A stretch of DNA of 64,000 nucleotides, from contig FCNR01000072.1 of NCBI GenBank assembly GCA_900016875.1, positions 1 to 64,000 of the forward strand. Direction: 5' to 3'. Positions 34,490 to 43,776 of this stretch are shown here, piece after piece. Position numbers and translations under genes: made by a program. Position 1 is the first letter of the stretch, and every line of letters begins with the position of its first letter. The notes beneath the pieces are model-generated. The model was not told the DNA's origin, ran no database searches, and worked only from the letters and a program-made list of their open reading frames with translations. This DNA comes from Eubacteriaceae bacterium CHKCI004. Its GTDB lineage: Bacteria; Bacillota; Clostridia; Lachnospirales; Lachnospiraceae.

Positions 34490-35200
34490 ATGAAAAATTT
34501 AAGAAAGTCATTGGGATTATTTGCAGCGGCTTTCGCACTGTGTATGGTATTTGCGTTGGGAGCGAAAGTGAACGCAGCAGATGTTGAGATGCAGATTGGA
34601 AATGCTGACGCAGGAAAAGGACAGGTTCAGACCATGGCAATTCCGGACTTTGCTATCAGCTATATCAGTTCGGATAAGTCTCAGGCAAGTTTCAGTATCG
34701 CATATCAGTATGGTACCTGGACAAGAATAGGAGTCTTTGATGAGAATGACAGACTGGTGGCATATGACGATGCATTATCTTATGCAACAGTTACCGGTCT
34801 TCAGAAGAATAAGGTATATTATTACAGAGCTCAGACAGTTTCCGATGAATATGGAACGCCTACATCACAGTGGTCTGATGCAAAGGCTTTTTCAACAATT
34901 GACAGCAAAAAGATCAAGTTTAAAGGCGTTAAAAATCAGAAAGCCTGCACGATTAAGGTACCTAAGGTAAACGGAGTAAAGAACTATACTCTTTATATGT
35001 CAACGAAATATGACAAAGGTTTTAAAAAGGTTAAAAATATAAAACCTGGCAAAAAGATTAAACTGACAAAGTTTAAGAAAAAATCATTTAAGATTGGAAA
35101 GAGATATTATATCAGACTTCAGGTAAATACTAAGAAAGGTGTTACCTGCGGTAATTATTACCAGGGCTCTGTTTATTTCTACAGAACACTCAAATTCTAA
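34490..35200 (+). CDS. Secreted fibronectin-III-like protein
   Basis: A 236-residue exported protein with a signal peptide (cleavage near VNAAD, about residue 29), an Fn3-like beta-sandwich (about 47-135; TVTGLQKNKVYYYRAQTVSDEYG is the typical strand pattern) and a very basic second beta domain (about 138-236). Start follows AAAAGGAGT. Monocistronic. Probably a small surface or matrix protein; ligand unknown. Confidence 0.72.
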   Translation: MKNLRKSLGLFAAAFALCMVFALGAKVNAADVEMQIGNADAGKGQVQTMAIPDFAISYISSDKSQASFSIAYQYGTWTRIGVFDENDRLVAYDDALSYATVTGLQKNKVYYYRAQTVSDEYGTPTSQWSDAKAFSTIDSKKIKFKGVKNQKACTIKVPKVNGVKNYTLYMSTKYDKGFKKVKNIKPGKKIKLTKFKKKSFKIGKRYYIRLQVNTKKGVTCGNYYQGSVYFYRTLKF

Positions 35201-35285
35201 AAAGATATATAAGTATCTGAATTATAAAATATCTACATAAGATTTAACGGAGCAATAATATTTTTTAAAAATGTAGATTGATGTG

Positions 35286-35376
35286 AAAGAGACTGCTGCA
35301 GAACTTGTCTCAAAAGAATAGCGTATTTATCATAATACTGTTATTTTTGAGATGATTGATTCTCAGGAGTCTCTTT
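35286..35376 (+). terminator. Branched terminator-like hairpin
   Basis: Outer arms AAAGAGACT and AGTCTCTTT enclose a second long stem (CTCAAAAGAATAGCGTA with TACTGTTATTTTTGAG); the sequence continues as TTAG. Placed to terminate the Fn3-like gene. Otherwise 35201-35556 shows no gene. Confidence 0.55.
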
Positions 35377-35556
35377 TTAGTGCCTTAATCTCATTTAGTA
35401 TCGTCTGTGGCCGCTTTTGCTGAATATAAATTTTTATATAAGTTTTAAAAGATGTTTTTATTTCCTTTTCTGTGAATTATACATATGTTATAATTTTTTT
35501 AATATTCATGTGGCGTCTGAAATCATGCATTGGAAGAAGAATTGAGGAAATTATAT

Positions 35557-35835
35557 ATGAATGATAAGATTATGGACAAAATCAATATTATTCTGTACTA
35601 TGTGGTAGCGCCGGTTCTGGTACTGGAATTTCTGCTCACGGATTTGGGGATTATTGCTTTTACCATCCCTTTGTTTGCAGGATCAGCTTTGGTTCTTCTG
35701 GCGCTGATAGCCGTGTCGTTTTTTTATAAAAGGAAGCATCCGGAATATGATTTTAAAGCTAATGATTTTTATACGAAAATACTGGTTGTTATTATATTGA
35801 TGGAATGTTTTTATACGGCAGGATTTTTTAATTGA
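35557..35835 (+). CDS. Small three-helix membrane protein
   Basis: A 92-residue protein with hydrophobic helices at about 8-27, 32-55 and 72-89. ATG at 35557 is preceded by GAGGAAA with suitable spacing; a TTG 27 bp upstream in frame (35530) is an alternative. No recognised domain. It stands alone between two terminators. Confidence 0.6.
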   Translation: MNDKIMDKINIILYYVVAPVLVLEFLLTDLGIIAFTIPLFAGSALVLLALIAVSFFYKRKHPEYDFKANDFYTKILVVIILMECFYTAGFFN

Positions 35836-35932
35836 GAAATTGCCGGATGAGAGGATGTGCAGGCCATAGGGCAGGATAGCTGGAGCAGAGAAAAGATTTT
35901 TGTTTGTTCCAGAATAGTTTTTAAGAATAAAA

Positions 35933-35976
35933 CCCCTCCGGACGGAGCGTGAATGTTTCCGTTCGGAGGGGATATT
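35933..35976. terminator. Bidirectional terminator between convergent genes
   Basis: Stem CCCCTCCG/CGGAGGGG with inner ACGGA/TCCGT pairs; T-rich on the plus strand (ATATTTTT) and on the minus strand (TTTTATT). Serves pckA and the small membrane protein. Confidence 0.88.
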
Positions 35977-35992
35977 TTTATGTCTGTTTTAA

Positions 35993-37582
35993 TTATTCAG
36001 CTTTTGGGCCTGCTGCCTTGATGTTCTCCGGCATGTTCGGGTATTTTTTCTCGAAGTTTTCCTGGAACATTTTAGCCAGCTTCTTAGCCTGTGCATCGTA
36101 AGCGTCTTTGTCTGCCCATGTATCGCGAGGGTTCATGATCTCGGATGGAACATCCGGGCAGCTCTGCGGGATGTCAAGGTTGAATACATCGTCGTGTTTG
36201 TATTCCACGTTGTCGAAGCTTCCGTTTAAGGCAGCTGTTACCATGGCGCGGGTATATTTCAGTTTCATACGGCTTCCGACTCCGTAAGGGCCGCCGGTCC
36301 AGCCTGTATTTACCAGGTAAACCTTTGTGTTGTATTTCTGGATTCTCTCACCAAGCATGTTAGCGTATACAGAAGGCTCCATCGGCATGAAAGGTTCGCC
36401 GAATAAGGTGGAGAAGGTTGGCTGCGGTTCTGTGATTCCGCGCTCGGTTCCTGCCAGCTTGGAAGTAAATCCTGTTACGAAGTGGTACATTGCCGCATCC
36501 TGATCCAGTCTTGCGATTGGAGGCAGTACGCCGAATGCGTCTGCTGTCAGGAAGATAACTACTTTAGGGATGCCGCCGACGCCCGGTACCTGTGCGTTGG
36601 AGATGAAGTCTACCGGATATCCCACACGGGTATTCTCTGTGAGGGAATCATCTGTGAAGTCAAATTCACGGGTCTCTTCATCCATCACTACATTTTCCAC
36701 GAGGCTGCCGAACTTGATAGCGTTGTAGATCTCTGGTTCATTTTCCTCTGTAAGGTCGATACATTTCGCATAGCAGCCGCCCTCAAAGTTGAAGATGCCT
36801 CTGTCGGACCAGCCGTGCTCGTCGTCACCGATCAGCTTACGGTTCGGGTCAGCGGAAAGTGTTGTCTTACCTGTTCCGGACAGACCGAAGAATACGGCTG
36901 TCTCCTGGGTTTCAGGATCCATGTTAGCGGAGCAGTGCATCGGAAGCACGCCTTCCTTCGGCATTAAGTAGTTCATAACGGAGAATACGGATTTCTTGAT
37001 CTCTCCGGAATACTGAGAACCACAGATAACGACTAATTTCTCTTCATAGTCAACCATGATGGCTGCTTCGGAGTTCACGCCGTCGATTTCCGGTACGCAT
37101 TTGAAGCCCGGAGCGGCGATGATCGTGAAGTCAGGCTCGCCGTAGTTTGCAAGCTCCTCCGCTGTCGGACGGATTAACAGGTCGCGGATGAAAAGATTCT
37201 GGCTTGCCAGCTCGTTGACAATACGGAACTTTCTTGTGCAGACAGGATCTGCTCCTGCCATACCGTCGAATAAGAAGATCTCTCTGTTCTGAAGATATGC
37301 AACTACTTTAGCCTTAATAGCATTAAATTTTTCCTTTTCAATCGGAACGTTTACGCTGCCCCATGCAATGTCATCATGAACAGCCGGGGTGTCTACGATA
37401 AATTTATCTTTTGGAGAACGTCCGGTGTATTTTCCTGTTGTAACAACTAAAGCACCTGTGTTGGACAGTTTTCCTTCGCCTCTGGCGAGAGCTGCTTCTG
37501 TCAGCTGTGCAGGTGTTAAATTGCGGTAAACTGCTTTTGGATTTACGATACCTAATTTCTCAAGTCCATATGTTTCCATCAT
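35993..37582 (-). CDS. pckA: Phosphoenolpyruvate carboxykinase (ATP)
   Basis: A 529-residue enzyme that interconverts oxaloacetate and PEP with ATP; in anaerobes it often runs in the CO2-fixing, ATP-forming direction. Kinase-1a P-loop GLSGTGKTTLSAD (about 232-244), kinase-2 IGDDEHGW and the metal-binding EGGCYAK block are intact. Start: two consecutive ATG codons (37582 and 37579) follow AGGAGG at 5 and 8 nt. The frame stays open 43 more codons, but that stretch is the hairpin-rich leader. A perfect 24-bp inverted repeat lies about 60 bp upstream. Confidence 0.96.
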   Translation of the reverse strand: MMETYGLEKLGIVNPKAVYRNLTPAQLTEAALARGEGKLSNTGALVVTTGKYTGRSPKDKFIVDTPAVHDDIAWGSVNVPIEKEKFNAIKAKVVAYLQNREIFLFDGMAGADPVCTRKFRIVNELASQNLFIRDLLIRPTAEELANYGEPDFTIIAAPGFKCVPEIDGVNSEAAIMVDYEEKLVVICGSQYSGEIKKSVFSVMNYLMPKEGVLPMHCSANMDPETQETAVFFGLSGTGKTTLSADPNRKLIGDDEHGWSDRGIFNFEGGCYAKCIDLTEENEPEIYNAIKFGSLVENVVMDEETREFDFTDDSLTENTRVGYPVDFISNAQVPGVGGIPKVVIFLTADAFGVLPPIARLDQDAAMYHFVTGFTSKLAGTERGITEPQPTFSTLFGEPFMPMEPSVYANMLGERIQKYNTKVYLVNTGWTGGPYGVGSRMKLKYTRAMVTAALNGSFDNVEYKHDDVFNLDIPQSCPDVPSEIMNPRDTWADKDAYDAQAKKLAKMFQENFEKKYPNMPENIKAAGPKAE

Positions 37583-37638
37583 AATAACCTCCTGAATATG
37601 TTCTGTTTTATCTTTTGAAGTCAGATATTCGACTTCAT

Positions 37639-37700
37639 GATACCCGCAGTTCCAAAGCTGCGCCGGTGGGAACTGTCGCAGCTTTGGAACTGCGGGTATC
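37639..37700. repeat. Perfect 24-bp inverted repeat in the pckA leader
   Basis: Arms 37639-37662 and 37677-37700 are exact reverse complements (beginning GATACCCGCAGTTCC) with a 14-nt loop. A second small hairpin, TGAAGTC-N8-GACTTCA, lies between it and the ribosome site. No T-run follows, so it is not a simple terminator. It could be a leader regulatory RNA, a processing or stability hairpin, or a small mobile palindromic repeat. Confidence 0.9.
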
Positions 37701-37888
37701 AGATTATGCAAGATTCGCTATGAAATGTTGCAAAAAGTCTTCTCTCTTATACAGGGGTATTATACACTCTTTTCGGCATTTTTCAAACATAAAATTCACT
37801 TTTATGGAAGAAATTTTTCGGGCGGTAAAATTCGATTTTGAAGGAAGGAGAAAAAGAAAAGGTAAAATCCTTCATTTGAAAGTTTTTC

Positions 37889-39724
37889 TCATTCAGTCAT
37901 TAGTGTGCTGACTCTTTCCTCAAGCAGGAAAAACGGGCAGGAGCCGCAGGAGAGAACAGCCTCGTGGAACTCTCCGATGTCAAAATGGCTGCCAAGTTCC
38001 TCTTCCATGGTGTTTCGAAGTTGTTCCAATTTGTACCATCCAATGCTGTAAGAAAGATAGGTGGTTGGGTTTTCCACGACATATTCGTATATGGAACGGG
38101 CATTGTCTTTTGCAATACCATATCCGGAAAGATATTCACACAGGTTATCCAGCGTATAATTTTCGTAATTGACGTATAAATCGCTGAGGGATGACAAAGC
38201 TAAAGAAAGGATATCATTATCCCGGTACAGCTGCTGCAGAAGAGAGGTAGTCTCCCGGTCTGTGTTTTTAAATTCCAGATAATTATAGCTGTACAACTGA
38301 GCGTAGGTGCCCCATCCTTCATCATAGCCGTCGCAGCGGAGCATGGAACGGATAGGGGAGGGGTCTGTGCTCAGGTAATAATTCGTCTGATACAGATGCC
38401 CCGGATATCCTTCGTGGGCCAGGGTGGAAAATTGTTCTTCATCACTGACCCGGCTCTGATTTATATAGATGATATTGGCGTCATCGCTGTCAATGGGCGG
38501 CAGAAGATAGAAGGCGCTGGCTGAGGTGGACGCGAGGGCGTCCGGTACATTTTTTAAGGTGTAGGATACATCAGGAGGCTCCGGAAAATCGATATAGGTA
38601 TTGTTTTCAAGCTCTGTGAGAATCTCCTGAGCGTCGGTGAGCGACGGCTCTGCCGCCAGATAATCCGTGTAAAGATCAGGATTCTCCCGGGTGAGGGCGA
38701 CAATGTCGGAGGCGGTCTCCTGAAGTGTGTTTTCCAGAGCTGTTATACATTCCTCCGGCGTCATGTCTGTTCCCACATTGGCGGACAAAAGAAGTTTATA
38801 ATATTCTTTGCCGCCGTCGTACTGGCAGAGACGTTCCTTGCCGGAATCACTGTCATTCAGATATTCTTTCAGAGAGTTTCGAAGTGATTCAAAGGCGGGA
38901 AGAACCACCTGCCGTATCAGAGAGCGATTATTATTTATGTAAGTTTGCTTCTGGTCGCCGCCCAAGTCCGGTACATTTTCTATTTTATCTTCAAAGGTTT
39001 CGATGAGCAGGTTATCTTCTTCGGAGGCATTCAGAAACTGGTCGATTTGATCGATGGTATCATTGAGCACAAAATCGGGGCTTATGAGTCCGGCGTCCCG
39101 GCGCTGCTGCTCAAAGATGAGAAGCTGGTTAAAAAGCTCCGGTACCTGGTTCACGAGGGCAAGATAGTCCTGAATGTCCTTTTCATCGTCAAAATAGTAT
39201 TCGGACAGGGTGACGGGAATCTGGGACTGCAGTCCATTGGTGCCAAGGAGAGACTGATGGAGAATATAGTCCTCGGAGGCAGCGGAAGATTCCAGAAAGT
39301 TTTTAAAAATCTGCCAGGTGAAGGCGCCTTCCTCCGATAAAGTATCGGGGTCGAAGGAATTGAGTTCCTCGAGAAGTTCGGCGGAACGATCGCAGAGTTC
39401 CTGCTGCTTTTCCACGGAAAAATCCCCGTAGGAAGGAGAGGTGTTTTCTTCTATACCGTAAGAAGACGGGTCGGAAAGTTTGAAATGCAGAGTGACGGTG
39501 TCGGCAGATACGTATTCCTGAAAACAGTCATTAAGAAATGCGTCAAACCGCTCCTGATCAGAGTGCTCTCTGGTGCCGCAGCCGGTGAGAGCCAGAATAA
39601 ACAGGAGTGGCACAAGGAGACGGCGTGCGGAGCGGGCCGCCAAAAGCCTGCGCCCGGCGCCGGATACGGTCAGGGAAAGCTGCCGCACGCGTGAAAAAAA
39701 GGTTACAAATGATGTCGGTAACAT
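37889..39724 (-). CDS. DUF885-family lipoprotein (putative metallopeptidase)
   Basis: A 611-residue protein with an N-terminal basic stretch, a lipoprotein signal (ILALTGC, Cys at about 49) and a long helical DUF885 body. The motif HEGYPGH (about 437-443) gives the HExxxxH-type zinc site described for this family, followed by a downstream GWGTYAQ block with a probable third ligand. Probably a cell-surface carboxypeptidase-like enzyme; substrate unknown. An unusually Arg-rich leader (about 12-35) precedes the signal, so a start further in is possible. Confidence 0.82.
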   Translation of the reverse strand: MLPTSFVTFFSRVRQLSLTVSGAGRRLLAARSARRLLVPLLFILALTGCGTREHSDQERFDAFLNDCFQEYVSADTVTLHFKLSDPSSYGIEENTSPSYGDFSVEKQQELCDRSAELLEELNSFDPDTLSEEGAFTWQIFKNFLESSAASEDYILHQSLLGTNGLQSQIPVTLSEYYFDDEKDIQDYLALVNQVPELFNQLLIFEQQRRDAGLISPDFVLNDTIDQIDQFLNASEEDNLLIETFEDKIENVPDLGGDQKQTYINNNRSLIRQVVLPAFESLRNSLKEYLNDSDSGKERLCQYDGGKEYYKLLLSANVGTDMTPEECITALENTLQETASDIVALTRENPDLYTDYLAAEPSLTDAQEILTELENNTYIDFPEPPDVSYTLKNVPDALASTSASAFYLLPPIDSDDANIIYINQSRVSDEEQFSTLAHEGYPGHLYQTNYYLSTDPSPIRSMLRCDGYDEGWGTYAQLYSYNYLEFKNTDRETTSLLQQLYRDNDILSLALSSLSDLYVNYENYTLDNLCEYLSGYGIAKDNARSIYEYVVENPTTYLSYSIGWYKLEQLRNTMEEELGSHFDIGEFHEAVLSCGSCPFFLLEERVSTLMTE

Positions 39725-39821
39725 ATCGGAGGACTCCCTTCAATCGATGGTGAACGAAAAGTTTTCCATATTATACTATGTTTTGGAACCGAAAACTATT
39801 AATTTTTCAGTATTTTGACCA

Positions 39822-39850
39822 TAGACGAACCGACATGTTTATTTTATAAT
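39822..39850 (+). promoter_or_regulatory. metG promoter
   Basis: TAGACG (39822-39827), 17 bp, TATAAT (39845-39850). Confidence 0.5.
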
Positions 39851-39914
39851 AAAAAAATACGCAAAAGAAGTACCGGGAACGCGGCCGGTGCGATATATGG
39901 AACAGGAGGCAGAG

Positions 39915-41879
39915 ATGAGTAAGAAACCATACTATATTACAACAGCGATTGCATATACATCCGGTAAACCGCATATCGGCAATACTTATGAGATTGTTCT
40001 GGCTGATGCTATTGCCAGATTTAAGAGAAAAGAGGGGTATGACGTCCGTTTCCAGACAGGAACCGACGAGCATGGACAGAAGATTGAATTAAAGGCTCAG
40101 GAGGCCGGCGTTTCCCCGAAAGAGTTCGTGGATGATGTGGCCGGAGAGATCAAAAGAATCTGGGATTTAATGAACACTTCTTACGATAAGTTTATCCGTA
40201 CCACAGACGAAGACCATGAGAAACAGGTACAGAAGATTTTTAAGAAGCTTTACGATCAGGGAGACATCTATAAAGGATATTATGAGGGAATGTACTGTAC
40301 TCCTTGTGAGTCCTTCTTTACGGAGTCTCAGCTGGTAGACGGTAAATGTCCGGACTGCGGGCGTCCGTGTCAGCCAGCGAAGGAAGAAGCATATTTCTTT
40401 AAGATGAGCAAATATGCAGACCGTCTTATTCAGCATATCAATACTCATCCTGAATTTATTCAGCCGGAATCCCGCAAAAATGAGATGATGAATAACTTCC
40501 TGCTCCCTGGACTTCAGGATTTATGTGTGTCACGTACCTCTTTTTCCTGGGGTATTCCGGTAGATTTTGATCCGAAGCATGTGGTTTACGTATGGCTTGA
40601 TGCGCTGACCAACTACATTACGGGTCTTGGCTATGATGTGGACGGCGATAATGGCGAGTTATTTGACAAATACTGGCCGGCGGACCTGCATCTGATCGGT
40701 AAGGATATTATCCGTTTCCACACTATTTACTGGCCGATCTTCCTGATGGCGCTTGATCTGCCTCTGCCGAAGCAGGTATTCGGTCATCCGTGGCTGCTGC
40801 AGGGCGACGGCAAGATGAGCAAGTCAAAAGGAAATGTGATCTATGCCGACGATATGGCAGATTTGTTCGGCGTGGACGCGGTACGTTATTTCGTGCTTCA
40901 TGAGATGCCGTTTGAGAATGACGGCGTGATCACATGGGAGCTTATCGTGGAGCGTATGAATTCTGATCTGGCCAACACCCTTGGTAATCTGGTGAACCGT
41001 ACCATCTCCATGTCCAACAAGTATTTCGGAGGCGTGGTGGCCAACTGCGGCGTTACCGACGGCTTTGATAAGGATCTGATCACGGTTGCGTTAAGCACAA
41101 AACATAATGTGGTGAAGAAAATGGCGAAGCTCCGTGTGGCCGACGCCATGACAGAGATCTTCAATCTGTTCAAGCGCTGCAACAAATATATCGACGAGAC
41201 CATGCCTTGGGCGCTGGCAAAAGATCCGGAGCAGAAAGAAAGATTATCCACAGTTCTTTATAATCTGGTGGAGAGCATTACCATCGGTGCTTCCCTGCTG
41301 GCTCCGTTTATGCCGGAAACTGCAGAGCGGATTTTTAAACAGCTGAATTCTTCCGAGAGAACTATGGACGAGCTGGAGATGTTCGGTTTGTACCGGTCCG
41401 GCGATAAGGTTGTGGAAAAACCGGAGATTCTCTTTGCGAGACTGGATGTGAAAGAGGTTCTCGACAAGGTGGAAGAAATGTATGCGGCAAGAGCCGAGGG
41501 TGAAGGCGAGCCGGAAGCAGAGGAAGAGCCTGTGATCGATATCGAGAACAAGGAAGAGATTACATTTGAGGATTTTGAGAAAATGCAGTTCCAGGTGGGA
41601 GAGATCATCTCCTGCGAAGCTGTGAAGAAGTCCAGAAAGCTTCTCTGTTCCCAGGTGAAGATCGGCAGCCAGGTAAAACAGATCGTATCCGGTATCAAAG
41701 GTCATTACACACCGGAAGAGATGGTTGGCAAGAAAGTGATGGTTCTTGTGAACCTGAAACCGGCAAAGCTGGCCGGCGTGCTGTCTGAAGGTATGCTTCT
41801 CTGTGCAGAAGATGAGAACGGCGAGCTGTCTCTCATGGTTCCTGAGAAGAAGATGCCTGCCGGAGCGGAGATCTGCTGA
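39915..41879 (+). CDS. metG: Methionyl-tRNA synthetase
   Basis: A class I synthetase of 654 residues. HIGH motif as HIGN (GKPHIGNTYE, about 17-26), a zinc knuckle with CTPC and CPDC, KMSKSKGN (about 300-307), the anticodon-binding helical domain, an acidic linker (about 522-545), and a C-terminal EMAPII-like OB-fold tRNA-binding/dimerisation domain (about 548-654). Start at 39915 follows CAGGAGG; the frame runs 9 codons further upstream. Its terminal OB domain resembles the one attached to lysyl-tRNA synthetase at 50329-50644. Followed by tatD and rsmA, a common Firmicute order. Confidence 0.97.
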   Translation: MSKKPYYITTAIAYTSGKPHIGNTYEIVLADAIARFKRKEGYDVRFQTGTDEHGQKIELKAQEAGVSPKEFVDDVAGEIKRIWDLMNTSYDKFIRTTDEDHEKQVQKIFKKLYDQGDIYKGYYEGMYCTPCESFFTESQLVDGKCPDCGRPCQPAKEEAYFFKMSKYADRLIQHINTHPEFIQPESRKNEMMNNFLLPGLQDLCVSRTSFSWGIPVDFDPKHVVYVWLDALTNYITGLGYDVDGDNGELFDKYWPADLHLIGKDIIRFHTIYWPIFLMALDLPLPKQVFGHPWLLQGDGKMSKSKGNVIYADDMADLFGVDAVRYFVLHEMPFENDGVITWELIVERMNSDLANTLGNLVNRTISMSNKYFGGVVANCGVTDGFDKDLITVALSTKHNVVKKMAKLRVADAMTEIFNLFKRCNKYIDETMPWALAKDPEQKERLSTVLYNLVESITIGASLLAPFMPETAERIFKQLNSSERTMDELEMFGLYRSGDKVVEKPEILFARLDVKEVLDKVEEMYAARAEGEGEPEAEEEPVIDIENKEEITFEDFEKMQFQVGEIISCEAVKKSRKLLCSQVKIGSQVKQIVSGIKGHYTPEEMVGKKVMVLVNLKPAKLAGVLSEGMLLCAEDENGELSLMVPEKKMPAGAEIC

Positions 41880-41963
41880 TAATTGTTTATGTTTTGCGGA
41901 AGGCGCGGGAGGATTTGCCGGAAAAGGGAGATTCGAACCAGGATTTCCGCAAATGAAAATAGG

Positions 41964-41995
41964 CTGCTGCCCATGTAAAGTGGGCGGCAGTTTTT
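41964..41995 (+). terminator. metG terminator
   Basis: Stem CTGCTGCCCA/TGGGCGGCAG (one G-T pair) followed by TTTTT. Confidence 0.85.
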
Positions 41996-42025
41996 CTGTA
42001 TGTGGACTTGGAAAAGGAGGAAGCC

Positions 42026-42793
42026 ATGATTTTTGATTCACATGCCCATTATGACGACAAGCAGTTTGATGAAGACCGGGAAGAGGTGCTGCTCCACTTA
42101 AAGGACGCCGGAGTGGAGCGGGTTGTCAATATCAGCAATGGCTGGGACGATATGCTCCGCTCGTTTGTTCTCATTGAGAAATACCCTTTTATGTACGGAA
42201 CGGCGGGAATCCATCCATGTAAGGTCAGTGATCTGAACGAGGAACGCATGGAGGAACTTCGGCAGTACTGCCGCCGGGATAAAATCGTGGCGGTGGGGGA
42301 AATCGGTCTGGATTATTATTGGATGACCGACCCCAAAGAAGTTCAGAGGGAATGGTTCATCCGTCAGCTGCGGCTGGCAAAGGAAGAGAATCTGCCGGTG
42401 GTCATTCACAGCCGGGACGCCTCCCAGGATACCTTCGACATCATGAAGGCGGAACATGCCGGAACAACCGGCGGCGTCATCCACTGTTATTCCGGCTCTT
42501 TGGAGATGGCCAGAGAGTATGTGAAGCTCGGATACTATCTGGGCATCGGAGGTGTGGTAACCTTCAAGAATTCCAAGGTGTTAAAAAAGGTTGCGGCGGA
42601 GATTCCGCTGGAACATATCGTGGTGGAGACGGACTGCCCGTATCTGGCGCCAACGCCTCACCGCGGCAAACGGAACAGCTCCGCGTATCTTCCTCTGGTC
42701 ATTAAAGAGATCGCAGCCCTGCGGGACATTTCCCCGGAAGAAGTGGAGCAGGCAACTTATGAAAATGCCTGCCGGCTGTATGGTCTGCAGTAA
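42026..42793 (+). CDS. tatD: TatD-family metal-dependent hydrolase
   Basis: A 255-residue TIM-barrel DNase/hydrolase. The N-terminal metal site DSHAHYDD (HxH, residues 4-11), Glu in GEIGLDYY, His in VIHSRDA and His in IHCYSG, and the Asp in ETDCPYLAP are all visible. Start at 42026 follows AAAGGAGG; an in-frame upstream ATG lacks a site. TatD enzymes act in DNA repair or RNA/DNA end processing. Placed between metG and rsmA as in many Firmicutes. Confidence 0.93.
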   Translation: MIFDSHAHYDDKQFDEDREEVLLHLKDAGVERVVNISNGWDDMLRSFVLIEKYPFMYGTAGIHPCKVSDLNEERMEELRQYCRRDKIVAVGEIGLDYYWMTDPKEVQREWFIRQLRLAKEENLPVVIHSRDASQDTFDIMKAEHAGTTGGVIHCYSGSLEMAREYVKLGYYLGIGGVVTFKNSKVLKKVAAEIPLEHIVVETDCPYLAPTPHRGKRNSSAYLPLVIKEIAALRDISPEEVEQATYENACRLYGLQ

Positions 42794-42859
42794 GGAAATG
42801 TAAAATAATCCGGCGGTGCAGTGATTGTCGGAACAATATAATATAGTAGGAGAAAAAAT

Positions 42860-43720
42860 ATGGCAACATTAGGAAATCCGCAGGAAACCATTGCGGTCCT
42901 TCAGAAATACGGATTTAATTTTCAGAAAAAGTTCGGGCAGAACTTTCTCATTGACACTCATGTGCTGGATAAGATCATCGCTGCGGCTGAGATCGGCCCG
43001 GATGATTTTGTGCTGGAGATCGGCCCGGGCATCGGCACCATGACCCAGTATCTGGCAGAAGCGGCCCGGGAGGTCACCGCCGTGGAGATTGACAAAAACC
43101 TTATACCGATCCTTGCCGACACTCTCTCGGCATACTCCAACGTGACGGTCATCAATGACGATATTCTGAAAGTGGATATCGCGGCTCTGGCCAGGGAGAA
43201 AAACGGGGGAAAGCCGATTAAAGTGGTGGCAAATCTTCCATATTATATTACGACGCCTATCATTATGGGATTGTTTGAGAGCGATGTTCCGTTGGAATCC
43301 ATCACTGTGATGGTTCAGAAAGAAGTGGCAGACCGGATGCAGACTGGTCCCGGCTCCAAAGATTACGGCGCATTGTCCCTGGCGGTGCAATATTACGCCG
43401 AGCCTTACATCGTGGCCAATGTACCGCCTAACTGCTTTATGCCCCGTCCGGCGGTGGGTTCTGCGGTCATCCGTCTGACCCGCCACGAAAAGAAGCCGGT
43501 GGAGGTGAAAGACGCAAAGTTTATGTTCAAGCTCATACGCGCCTCCTTCAACCAGAGAAGAAAGACTCTCCAGAACGGCCTTCACAATTCCAGTGAACTC
43601 CAGATTCCAAAAGAAAAAGTGGTAAAGGCTCTGGAAGCCATGGGGCTTCCGGCGTCCATCCGGGGCGAGAAGTTTGATTTGGAGCAGTTTGCCAGACTGG
43701 CAGATCTGCTGATGGAGTAA
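42860..43720 (+). CDS. rsmA: 16S rRNA dimethyladenosine transferase
   Basis: A SAM-dependent methyltransferase (KsgA) of 286 residues that dimethylates two adjacent adenosines in helix 45 of 16S rRNA. The KKFGQNFLID opening (about 22-31), SAM motif LEIGPGIGTMT (about 51-61) and catalytic motif NLPYYITTP (about 127-135) are intact. Start follows AGTAGGAGAAAA. Loss of this activity gives kasugamycin resistance in other bacteria. Follows tatD after 66 bp. Confidence 0.97.
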   Translation: MATLGNPQETIAVLQKYGFNFQKKFGQNFLIDTHVLDKIIAAAEIGPDDFVLEIGPGIGTMTQYLAEAAREVTAVEIDKNLIPILADTLSAYSNVTVINDDILKVDIAALAREKNGGKPIKVVANLPYYITTPIIMGLFESDVPLESITVMVQKEVADRMQTGPGSKDYGALSLAVQYYAEPYIVANVPPNCFMPRPAVGSAVIRLTRHEKKPVEVKDAKFMFKLIRASFNQRRKTLQNGLHNSSELQIPKEKVVKALEAMGLPASIRGEKFDLEQFARLADLLME

Positions 43721-43776
43721 TTGGGAGTCATAATCTGCAATACCGGGAATACATTAATGAAAAAAGGAGTTTTTTC

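Noticed and set aside
39915-41879. A T-box leader before metG, gltX or lysS
   Set aside because: The leaders are too short and lack the conserved T-box sequence.
41920-41950. GGGAGATTCGAACC, which resembles the T-arm of a minus-strand tRNA
   Set aside because: The flanking bases do not form a 5-bp T-stem, and no acceptor stem, D-arm or anticodon arm can be found.
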